From UBA4717 sp045536775 (GTDB lineage Bacteria > Bacillota > Clostridia > Oscillospirales > CAG-272), in assembly GCA_045536775.1 (NCBI GenBank), contig JAZSOD010000095.1, positions 1 through 8,320 on the forward strand: a stretch of DNA of 8,320 nt, written 5' to 3'. The notes beneath the pieces were generated by a model. It searched no databases and had not been told where the DNA came from. It saw only the letters and a program-made list of their open reading frames with translations. Within the stretch, counting starts at the first letter, position 1. Each line of letters opens with the position of its first letter. A program made the position numbers and the translations under genes. Positions 1 to 5,554 of the stretch are shown piece by piece.

Positions 1-142
1 TTTTACTCTTAGCTTCAAAAGAATTGTCGAGTTTCTTTCTTGGTTGTATCTTTGCTTCGATACTTGCGTATCTTGCTTTGTACTTCCTTCTTCTGTTGTT
101 CAATTTTCAAGGACCGTCTTTTGCCCCCGCTTTCGCGGCGAC
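1..142 (-). ncRNA. Probable rRNA operon leader transcript (partial; rRNA outside window)
   Basis: Read on the minus strand, this stretch follows a very strong promoter and has no reading frame of note. It carries two short hairpins with GNRA tetraloops: CCGC-GAAA-GCGG (bases 138-127) and GATAC-GCAA-GTATC (bases 72-59). Between them is a boxA-like element. This arrangement matches the leader between the promoter and 16S rRNA in Firmicutes, where structured RNA and boxA support antitermination and processing. The mature rRNA start is not in the window, so which rRNA follows is inferred; 16S is the likeliest. A tRNA operon leader is the main alternative. Confidence 0.7.
96..115 (-). promoter_or_regulatory. 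boxA-like antitermination element of rRNA leader
   Basis: On the minus strand this reads GGTCCTTGAAAATTGAACAA. It strongly resembles the (C)TTTGAAAACT-A-ACAA sequence that recurs in front of 16S and 23S rRNA in Bacillus and Clostridia and overlaps the boxA signal bound by Nus factors. It lies about 30 bases after the predicted transcription start, a normal leader position. The identification rests on sequence resemblance and context. Confidence 0.7.
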
Positions 143-148
143 TCGATT

Positions 149-177
149 AGTATAGCACACTTTTCTTCCCTTGTCAA
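149..177 (-). promoter_or_regulatory. Strong sigma-A promoter, probably rRNA operon P1
   Basis: On the minus strand a perfect -35 TTGACA (bases 177-172) is followed by exactly 17 bp and a -10 TATACT (bases 154-149, one mismatch to TATAAT). Predicted transcription start is near base 142. Such a near-consensus promoter followed by a boxA-like leader is typical of rRNA operons, which are growth-rate controlled. It is divergent from the plus-strand gene block. Confidence 0.85.
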
Positions 178-212
178 CACTTTTTTTGATTTTTTTCAAA
201 AAATTTTTTAAC
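178..212 (-). promoter_or_regulatory. UP-element-like A/T tract upstream of the rRNA-type promoter
   Basis: Directly upstream of the minus-strand -35 lie consecutive runs of A and T (about seven T, six T, six A, six T on the plus strand). Phased A/T tracts at -40 to -70 are the usual binding site for the RNA polymerase alpha C-terminal domain in rRNA promoters. Function is inferred from position and composition. The rest of the divergent intergenic region, about 213-310, shows no gene and no clear further signal. Confidence 0.5.
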
Positions 213-310
213 ACGTGGAACTATCCCCGCACGCGTTGTTTCTTTCATTATATTATATAGGGTAAATACACCCTTTTCCCACTTTTATTTCACATATTTT
301 CCCATACCTC

Positions 311-339
311 TTTATTTTTGTGCGAATATCTGTTATAAT
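311..339 (+). promoter_or_regulatory. Promoter for prmC and the downstream gene block
   Basis: A perfect -10 TATAAT lies at 334-339, preceded by TGT at 331-333, which makes an extended -10 (TGnTATAAT). The best -35 at 17 bp spacing is a weak TTTATT at 311-316. An extended -10 compensates for a poor -35. Predicted start near 346 gives a short leader of under 30 bases, with the ribosome binding site AGGTGAG at 364-370 before the prmC ATG. Confidence 0.65.
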
Positions 340-373
340 ATTTTTTATAGACTTCAATTAGGCAGGTGAGAGA

Positions 374-1201
374 ATGAAATACACAGAGCTTGTAAACAAG
401 CTTAAGCATGCAGGCTCTGACGAGCCCGAAAGCGAGGCTTTCCTTCTTCTCTCTCACCATTTTAATACAAATCGCGCACAGGTAATGGCGTTCCCCGAGC
501 GCGAATACAACTCACCCGAGCTTGACTCAACTATAAAACGGCGACAAAACGGCGAGCCGATACAGTATATTATCGGCAAGACCGATTTCTTCGGGCTTGA
601 ATTCAAGGTCACTCCCGACTGTCTTATTCCCCGCTTTGACACAGAGGTTCTGTGTGAGGAGCTGATAAAAAGGCTTCCCGAAAACGCGTATTTTCTCGAA
701 TTCTGCACGGGCAGCGGATGTATTCCGATATCGGTCATTAAAAACCGGCCCGACGTCAGCTGTGCGAGTGTGGAGCTTTTTCCCGAAACGGTGGAAATTG
801 CGAGAGAAAACCGCGAATTGAACGGTGTTTCGTCAAACAAGCTTGATCTGATCGTGGGCGATGCTCTGGACTTCGATATCAGTCGGTATGTGGGCAGACT
901 TGACGCGATAGTGTCAAATCCGCCGTACATTCCGAGCTCGGTCGTGGACACGCTGAGCCGCGAGGTGAAGCGCGAGCCGCGCGCGGCGCTTGACGGCGGC
1001 GCGGACGGGCTTGCTTTTTACAGAAAATTCGTGTCATCGTATACTTCGGCTCTTAAAGCAGACGGCTTTTTCGCTTTTGAGATAGGTTTTGACCAAGGGG
1101 AAGCTGTAAAAGCGCTCGGCGGGGCGGCAGGGCTTGAGGTCGAGATCATCCGCGATCTCGGCGGAAACAACAGGGTCGCTATCCTTAAAAAGAACGGTTA
1201 A
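374..1201 (+). CDS. prmC: Peptide chain release factor N5-glutamine methyltransferase PrmC (HemK)
   Basis: Uses S-adenosylmethionine to methylate the glutamine of the GGQ motif in release factors RF1 and RF2, which raises termination efficiency; cytoplasmic. The 275 aa length is normal. An N-terminal helical release-factor-binding domain (about 1-75) ends in the family pattern GEPIQYIIG (60-68). A Rossmann methyltransferase domain follows with IPRFDTE (85-91), CTGSG (111-115) for the methyl donor, and the hallmark NPPY (182-185) that holds the target glutamine. The usual IPRPDTE is IPRFDTE here, and the glycine loop begins with Cys rather than Gly; both look tolerable. The ATG at 374 has a good AGGTGAG upstream. 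prmC often follows prfA, which is absent here because the gene abuts the rRNA-type promoter region. It is first in the block. Confidence 0.95.
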   Translation: MKYTELVNKLKHAGSDEPESEAFLLLSHHFNTNRAQVMAFPEREYNSPELDSTIKRRQNGEPIQYIIGKTDFFGLEFKVTPDCLIPRFDTEVLCEELIKRLPENAYFLEFCTGSGCIPISVIKNRPDVSCASVELFPETVEIARENRELNGVSSNKLDLIVGDALDFDISRYVGRLDAIVSNPPYIPSSVVDTLSREVKREPRAALDGGADGLAFYRKFVSSYTSALKADGFFAFEIGFDQGEAVKALGGAAGLEVEIIRDLGGNNRVAILKKNG

Positions 1202-1245
1202 TGCGCAAGCACATATATTATAAATGTAAGAAAACGCATCGAAAT

Positions 1246-1251
1246 GGAGAT
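1246..1251 (+). promoter_or_regulatory. Ribosome binding site deciding the ddl start
   Basis: GGAGAT sits 4 bases (GGAGA 5 bases) before the ATG at 1256. An in-frame ATG at 1244 overlaps this site and has no Shine-Dalgarno sequence of its own. The start at 1256 also gives the usual N-terminus, with the first beta strand beginning a few residues after Met. Confidence 0.8.
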
Positions 1252-1255
1252 AGTT

Positions 1256-2314
1256 ATGAGCAAAACAAGAGTTTTATGTATGTTTGGCGGTAAATCGACA
1301 GAATACGAGGTGTCGCTGATGTCGGCGTACTCGATCCTCTCAAATATCGACAGAGAAAAATACGAGGTTATGACTCTCGGCGTTACCAAGGACGGCCAAT
1401 GGCTTTACTACGAGGGTTCGCTTGACGGGATAAAGGACGGCTCGTGGCACGAGCGCGAGGCCTGTCCCGCGGTACTCGTTCCCGACTGCGGCGCAAAGAA
1501 GCTTCTCGTACTCAGAGATACGCCCGAATACAAGGATATTGACGTGGTATTCCCCGTTATGCACGGTGCAAACTGTGAGGACGGCACTCTTCAGGGCCTT
1601 TTTGATATATGCGGCATTCCTTACGTCGGACCAAAATATCTTTCATCGGCAGTTTCGATGGATAAGGTATTCACCAAGCTGGTGCTCAACAACTACGGTA
1701 TTCCGCAGGCGGAGTTTTTACACTTTACAGACGCCGAGGTGTCGGCAGAGCTTGACGGCTGTGTTGCAAAAATTGAGGAGAAATTCGACTATCCCGTGTT
1801 CGTAAAGCCCGCAAACGCAGGCTCGTCCATCGGTACGGGAAAGGCGAGAGACCGCGCAGGGCTTGCTTCGGCTCTTGTAAACGCGGCAAAATTCGACTCA
1901 AAGGTGATAGTTGAGGAATACATAACCGCGAAGGAGATAGAGGTTGCGGTAATGGGCAAGGATGATACGCTCAGAACGTCAGTCTGCGGCGAGATAATTC
2001 CCGGCGCCGACTATTACGATTACGAAACAAAGTATATCTCGGACGTGTCGAGCGACGCAATTCCTGCAAGAATACCCGAGGAGACCGCCGAAACGGTACG
2101 CGCACTTGCGGAGAAGATATATACGGCACTCGGCTGTAAGGGTCTTTCGAGAGTTGACTTTTTCGTCACCGACGGCGGAAGAATCGTGTTTAACGAGATA
2201 AATACCCTCCCCGGCTTTACAACCATCAGTATGTACCCAAAGCTCTTCTTGAACGAGGGTATGACCTACAGTCAAATAATCGACAGCCTTATAGAGCTTG
2301 CGCTTAAAGACTGA
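1256..2314 (+). CDS. ddl: D-alanine--D-alanine ligase
   Basis: ATP-grasp enzyme joining two D-alanines to make the dipeptide end of the peptidoglycan stem peptide; cytoplasmic. 352 aa, normal for the family. Seen in order: N-terminal substrate segment with TEYEVS (15-20), MHGANCEDGTLQG (102-114), ATP-binding FVKPANAGSSIG (182-193), VEEYITAKEIEVAV (219-232), an omega loop YYDYETKY (253-260), and the metal-binding end DFFVTDGGRIVFNEINTLPG (301-320). The Tyr-containing omega loop resembles ordinary D-Ala-D-Ala ligases rather than vancomycin-resistance D-Ala-D-Lac ligases of the VanA type; this is inferred by motif comparison. It follows prmC by 54 bp without a visible terminator and precedes the YbaK-type gene by 17 bp. 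The stop is TGA followed at once by TAA. Confidence 0.95.
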   Translation: MSKTRVLCMFGGKSTEYEVSLMSAYSILSNIDREKYEVMTLGVTKDGQWLYYEGSLDGIKDGSWHEREACPAVLVPDCGAKKLLVLRDTPEYKDIDVVFPVMHGANCEDGTLQGLFDICGIPYVGPKYLSSAVSMDKVFTKLVLNNYGIPQAEFLHFTDAEVSAELDGCVAKIEEKFDYPVFVKPANAGSSIGTGKARDRAGLASALVNAAKFDSKVIVEEYITAKEIEVAVMGKDDTLRTSVCGEIIPGADYYDYETKYISDVSSDAIPARIPEETAETVRALAEKIYTALGCKGLSRVDFFVTDGGRIVFNEINTLPGFTTISMYPKLFLNEGMTYSQIIDSLIELALKD

Positions 2315-2331
2315 TAAAAAGGAAGTTAAAA

Positions 2332-2814
2332 ATGTCAGTAGATGCAGTAAGAAATTATCTCAAGGACTTCGGACTCGACGGGCGCGTTGAGGAATTCACC
2401 GAATCAAGCGCCACGGTCGAGCTTGCGGCAAAGGCGGCGGGCGTTATTCCCGCGATGATAGCAAAGACCCTCTCGTTCAAGGTCGGGGACGGCGCGGTTT
2501 TGGTGGTTACGTCGGGTGATACCAAGGTCGACAACTCAAAATTCAAGGCAGTCTTCGGCACAAAGGCGAAAATGCTCACTCCCGACGAGGCTATCGAGTA
2601 CACGGGACACGCGGTTGGCGGTGTTTGCCCGTTCGCGATCGAGCGCGACGACGTCAAGACGTATCTCGACGTGTCGCTTAAGCGCTTTGAAACGATTTTA
2701 CCCGCGGCGGGCAGCTCAAGCAGCTGCGTAAGACTCTCCCCCGACGAGCTTGAGCTGGCGTCACGCGCTGTCGCCTGGGCAGAGATATGCAAATTCTTGG
2801 AAACGGAAGAATAA
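2332..2814 (+). CDS. YbaK/EbsC-family aminoacyl-tRNA deacylase (Cys-tRNA(Pro)/prolyl-tRNA editing type)
   Basis: Single-domain trans-editing hydrolase that frees wrongly attached amino acids from tRNA, in this family classically Cys or Ala from tRNA(Pro). 160 aa, the usual size for a free-standing member. The family lysine lies in AKTLSF (44-49, K45), followed by SGDTKVDNSKF (61-71) and the glycine-rich substrate loop GHAVGGVCPFA (92-102). These place it in the YbaK/ProX superfamily. The exact substrate cannot be read from the sequence. AGGAAG at 2320-2325 lies 6 bases before the ATG. The gene is packed between ddl and mnmG, so it is probably translated from the same message, in keeping with the translation-fidelity theme of the block. 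Confidence 0.88.
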   Translation: MSVDAVRNYLKDFGLDGRVEEFTESSATVELAAKAAGVIPAMIAKTLSFKVGDGAVLVVTSGDTKVDNSKFKAVFGTKAKMLTPDEAIEYTGHAVGGVCPFAIERDDVKTYLDVSLKRFETILPAAGSSSSCVRLSPDELELASRAVAWAEICKFLETEE

Positions 2815-2817
2815 AAT

Positions 2818-4734
2818 ATGACTGAATATTTTGCAGGCAAGGCGGACGTCGCCGTTATCGGCGCAGGTCACGCAGGCATTGAGGCGGCTCTCGCCTCGGC
2901 ACGCCTCGGACTGAAGACCGTCTTGTTTACAATAAATCTTGATTCTATCGGAAATATGCCCTGCAACCCCTCTATCGGCGGTACGGGCAAGGGTCAGATA
3001 GTATACGAAATAGACGCACTTGGCGGCGAGATGGGATTTGCCGCCGATAAGGTCACGCTTCAGAGCCGCGTGCTCAACTCGAGCAAGGGCCCTGCCGTTC
3101 ACTCAAAGCGTGTTCAGGCAGACCGCGCGCTCTACCATTCCATTATGAAAACCACACTCGAGAACACTTTGAATCTCGAAATAAAGCAGGCGGAGATTAT
3201 TGATTTTCGCACCGAAATAGTTGACGGACGCAAAAAGCTCACGTCTGTAGTGACCGCACTCGGCGCTCGCTGGGACGTGTCGGCGGCGGTCATCTGCTCC
3301 GGCACCTACTTAAACGGCAGGGTCATTACGGGTGAGGTCGCGTACAGCGCGGGACCCGACGGAATGCTCCCCGCCAGTCACCTCACGGACTCCCTAAAGC
3401 GCGAGGGTCTGCGGCTGATGCGCTTCAAGACAGGCACTCCCCCGAGAGTTCACAGCGACAGCATCGACTACTCGAAGCTTGAGCTTCATCCGGGTGACGA
3501 GTCCATAATCCCGTTTTCCACCCTCTCGGACGAAAACGAGGTGAACGCGCGCCCTGCGCTCCCCTGCTACATCGTTTACACGAATGAAAAAACTCACGAA
3601 ATAATAAGGGCCAATCTGCACCGTTCACCCTTGTATTCGGGTATGATCGAGGGCATCGGCCCGAGGTACTGTCCGAGTATCGAGGACAAGGTGGTGAGAT
3701 TCTCGGACAAGAGCCGTCATCAGCTTTTTGTCGAGCCTATGGGAGAGAACACCAAGGAGGTCTATCTTCAGGGCTTCAGCTCCTCTCTTCCCGAGGAGGT
3801 GCAGCTCGAGATGCTCCACACTCTGCCCGGCTTTGAAAACGCGCAGATGATGAGAAGCGCTTACGCCATCGAATACGATTGAATCGACCCCACCGAGCTT
3901 TCCCCCACGCTTGAATTCAAGTCCATATCGGGACTTTACGGCGCAGGTCAGTTCAACGGCACCTCGGGCTACGAGGAGGCGGCAGGTCAGGGACTTGTCG
4001 CAGGAATCAACGCGGCGCTTAAGATACAGGGCAAGGAGCCGCTTGTGCTCACTCGCTCGTCCTCGTACATCGGCACGCTTATCGACGATCTCGTCGTCAA
4101 GGGCACGAACGAGCCCTACCGTATGATGACCTCGAGAAGTGAATACCGTCTGCTTTTGCGTCAGGACAACGCGCGCGAGCGTCTCATGCCCATCGGTCAC
4201 AAAATAGGTCTTATATCGGATGAACGATACAAGGACTTCCTTGCCGAGAAGGAGCTGGTACGCGCCGAGGTCGAGAGGATCGAGAGGACCAACATCGGTC
4301 CGAGCGACTCTCTTGCAAAGATCCTCGAGGAAAACGGCTCGACTCCGATAAACACGGGCATTAAGCTCGGCGAGCTTATGCGCCGTCCCGAGCTTTCCTA
4401 CGAAAAGCTTGCTCCAATTGACAAAAACCGTCCCGCTCTTCCCGAAAGAGTCATAATTTCGGCACAGATCGAGGTCAAGTATTCGGGATACATCAGACGT
4501 CAGCTTGCAGAGGTCGAAAAGCTCGCAAGGCTTGAAAACCGCAAGCTCCCCGCTGATTTTGATTACTCGGAGATAACGGGACTGAGGCTTGAGGCAATTG
4601 CAAAGCTCAATCGGGTCAAGCCCGAAAATATCGGTCAAGCATCACGCATCAGTGGCGTTTCGCCTGCGGACGTCTCGGTGCTGCTGATATATTTTGAAAA
4701 CCAAAAATACAGAAAGGGCAATCAGAATGATTGA
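2818..4734 (+). CDS. mnmG: tRNA uridine-34 carboxymethylaminomethyl-modifying enzyme MnmG (GidA) with in-frame TGA at codon 355
   Basis: FAD enzyme that, with the GTPase MnmE, installs the (carboxymethyl)aminomethyl group on wobble U34 of certain tRNAs. Read through the TGA at 3880-3882 it has 638 codons, close to the usual length of about 620-630. Before the TGA: FAD motif GAGHAG (15-20), CNPSIGGTGKGQ (49-60) with conserved Cys49, FKTGTPPRV (203-211), RYCPSIEDK (283-291) with Cys285, HQLFVEPMG (301-309) and AYAIEYD (348-354). After it, in the same frame: GAGQFNGTSGYEEAAGQG (375-392), SRSEYRLLLRQD, and the C-terminal QASRISGVSPADVS typical of the tRNA/MnmE-binding helical domain. Stopping at codon 355 would lose the second FAD-contact region and the whole C-terminal domain, so that 354-aa product should be inactive. 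The flanks show no frameshift or decay. GGAAGA at 2805-2810 serves the start, 3 bp after the preceding stop. Confidence 0.93.
3880..3882 (+). other. In-frame TGA inside mnmG: candidate recoded codon, nonsense mutation or sequence error
   Basis: The codon falls between AIEYD and IDPTELSPTLE, a well-aligned part of the MnmG family, so exactly one residue is occupied by TGA. From memory this position is variable: Ala in Bacillus subtilis, aromatic in E. coli, and often Cys in clostridial proteins. TGA is one base from both Cys codons, which suits either selenocysteine replacing Cys or a simple C/T-to-A change. No other internal TGA occurs in the six genes, so wholesale reassignment of TGA is unlikely. 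The base after TGA is A. Confidence 0.9.
3910..3936 (+). other. Two overlapping potential hairpins downstream of the mnmG TGA (weak SECIS candidates)
   Basis: A perfect 12-base palindrome CTTGAATTCAAG (3910-3921) can form a 4-bp stem with loop AAUU. Overlapping it, AAGTCC (3919-3924) and GGACTT (3931-3936) form a perfect 6-bp stem with loop AUAUCG. The two exclude each other. Bacterial SECIS elements usually place the apical loop about 16-37 bases after the UGA with a G (often GU) at the loop start. The first hairpin is in range but its loop lacks G; the second is stronger but its loop begins 43 bases after the UGA. Both could be chance structures in coding sequence. Confidence 0.25.
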
Positions 4735-5461
4735 AGCCTTTGAAACCTTCAAACAGATATTTATTGACGTTTTTGATAAAAACGGTCTTTCGCGCTTTGC
4801 GGACGAGAATACCGTCAGAAAATTCTATGATTTTGCCGTTTTTCTCGCGGACGCCAACGAAAAGACCAACCTGACCGCCATTTCGGGTGCCGAGGACACA
4901 GTCCTCAAGCATTTTGCCGACAGTCTTGTTGCCGCGGATATGTTTCCCGTGGGCGCAACGGTGGTCGACGTCGGTTGCGGTGCGGGTTTTCCGTCGATCC
5001 CTCTTGCTATCGTACGTCCCGACCTTAAGATAACCCCTCTCGACAGCACGGGCAAGAAGATAGACTTCGTCTGCTCGGCTGCAAGGTCGCTCGGGCTCGA
5101 AAATCTCTCGCCCGTGTGCGCAAGAGCCGAGGATTTCGTGGTTGAAAAGCGCGAAAGCTTCGACGTCGCAACGGCGCGCGCCGTGTCAAGACTCAACGTG
5201 CTCTCAGAGCTTGCTCTGCCTCTCGTGCGTGTCGGCGGACGCTTTGTCGCTATGAAGGCAAAGGACGGCGAAATGGAGCTTGACGAGGCAAAACAGGGCA
5301 TTCTCACCCTCGGCGGAAGCATTGCAAAAGTAGATAAAGTAGTGCTGACACCGATTTCAGGCGAAGAACTCAATCGAGTGTCGATTTTGGTCGAAAAGAA
5401 ATCCGAAACACCAGCAAAATACCCTCGCACCTATGCTAAAATTACGAAAGCTCCCCTGTGA
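4727..5461 (+). CDS. rsmG: 16S rRNA (guanine-N7)-methyltransferase RsmG (GidB)
   Basis: Methylates N7 of the guanine at E. coli position 527 in 16S rRNA, in the 530 loop of the decoding site, using S-adenosylmethionine. Loss of this enzyme is known to give low-level streptomycin resistance. 244 aa, the normal size. Motifs: EKTNLTAI (45-52), KHFADSL (61-67), methyl-donor loop VDVGCGAGFPSIPLAI (80-95), LDSTGKKIDF (105-114), RAEDF (133-137), ATARAV (148-153) and the family C-terminus KYPRTYAKITKAPL. The start at 4727 is preferred over an in-frame TTG at 4694 because AAAGGG (4713-4717 core) lies at proper distance and the protein then begins as the family does. It overlaps the mnmG end by 8 bases, indicating translational coupling, and mnmG-rsmG is a widely conserved pair. 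No clear terminator follows. Confidence 0.95.
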   Translation: MIEAFETFKQIFIDVFDKNGLSRFADENTVRKFYDFAVFLADANEKTNLTAISGAEDTVLKHFADSLVAADMFPVGATVVDVGCGAGFPSIPLAIVRPDLKITPLDSTGKKIDFVCSAARSLGLENLSPVCARAEDFVVEKRESFDVATARAVSRLNVLSELALPLVRVGGRFVAMKAKDGEMELDEAKQGILTLGGSIAKVDKVVLTPISGEELNRVSILVEKKSETPAKYPRTYAKITKAPL

Positions 5462-5494
5462 AACCGATAATATTTTATTTTGCACAAAAAACAG

Positions 5495-5524
5495 TTGAAT
5501 TATATTATTTATGTGTGCTATAAT
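5495..5524 (+). promoter_or_regulatory. Promoter for the SLH/beta-helix surface protein gene
   Basis: TTGAAT at 5495-5500 serves as -35 and a perfect TATAAT at 5519-5524 as -10, with an 18-bp spacer. TGC directly before the -10 makes it an extended -10. Predicted start is near 5531, giving a leader of about 24 bases with AGAGGGG (5541-5547) seven bases before the ATG at 5555. The gene is thus likely transcribed apart from the housekeeping block. A second TATAAT at 5535-5540 lacks a good -35. Confidence 0.75.
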
Positions 5525-5554
5525 TAAGATACATTATAATAGAGGGGTATATAA

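Noticed and set aside
259..277. AGGGT-AAATAC-ACCCT hairpin followed by TTT as a terminator
   Set aside because: Only 5 bp of stem with a short T run, located between divergent promoters with no gene ending nearby.
1211..1230. TATA-rich stretch as a separate ddl promoter
   Set aside because: TATTAT/TATAAA-like bases are present, but no matching -35 is visible upstream within the prmC end; read-through from prmC is simpler.
1244..1255. Earlier ATG for ddl
   Set aside because: It overlaps the GGAGAT ribosome binding site of the ATG at 1256 and has none of its own; the extra residues are not part of the family N-terminus.
3625..4638. Minus-strand open frame of 337 codons
   Set aside because: Lies wholly antisense to mnmG, shows no recognisable motifs and has low-complexity composition expected from a shadow frame of GC-biased codons.
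4694..4726. Earlier TTG start for rsmG
   Set aside because: The ATG at 4727 has a better spaced AAAGGG and matches the family N-terminus; the earlier start would lie deeper within mnmG.
4045..4734. A separate 229-codon gene starting at an ATG after the mnmG TGA
   Set aside because: It is in the same frame as mnmG, begins mid-domain, has no ribosome binding site role visible, and the MnmG homology starts immediately after the TGA, well before this ATG. It is the C-terminal part of mnmG.
4825..5430. Minus-strand open frame of 201 codons opposite rsmG
   Set aside because: Antisense shadow of rsmG, rich in Ser, Arg and Thr as expected from reverse reading; no promoter or ribosome binding site seen.
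5462..5494. Rho-independent terminator after rsmG
   Set aside because: The region is AT-rich but I find no GC-rich inverted repeat followed by a T run.
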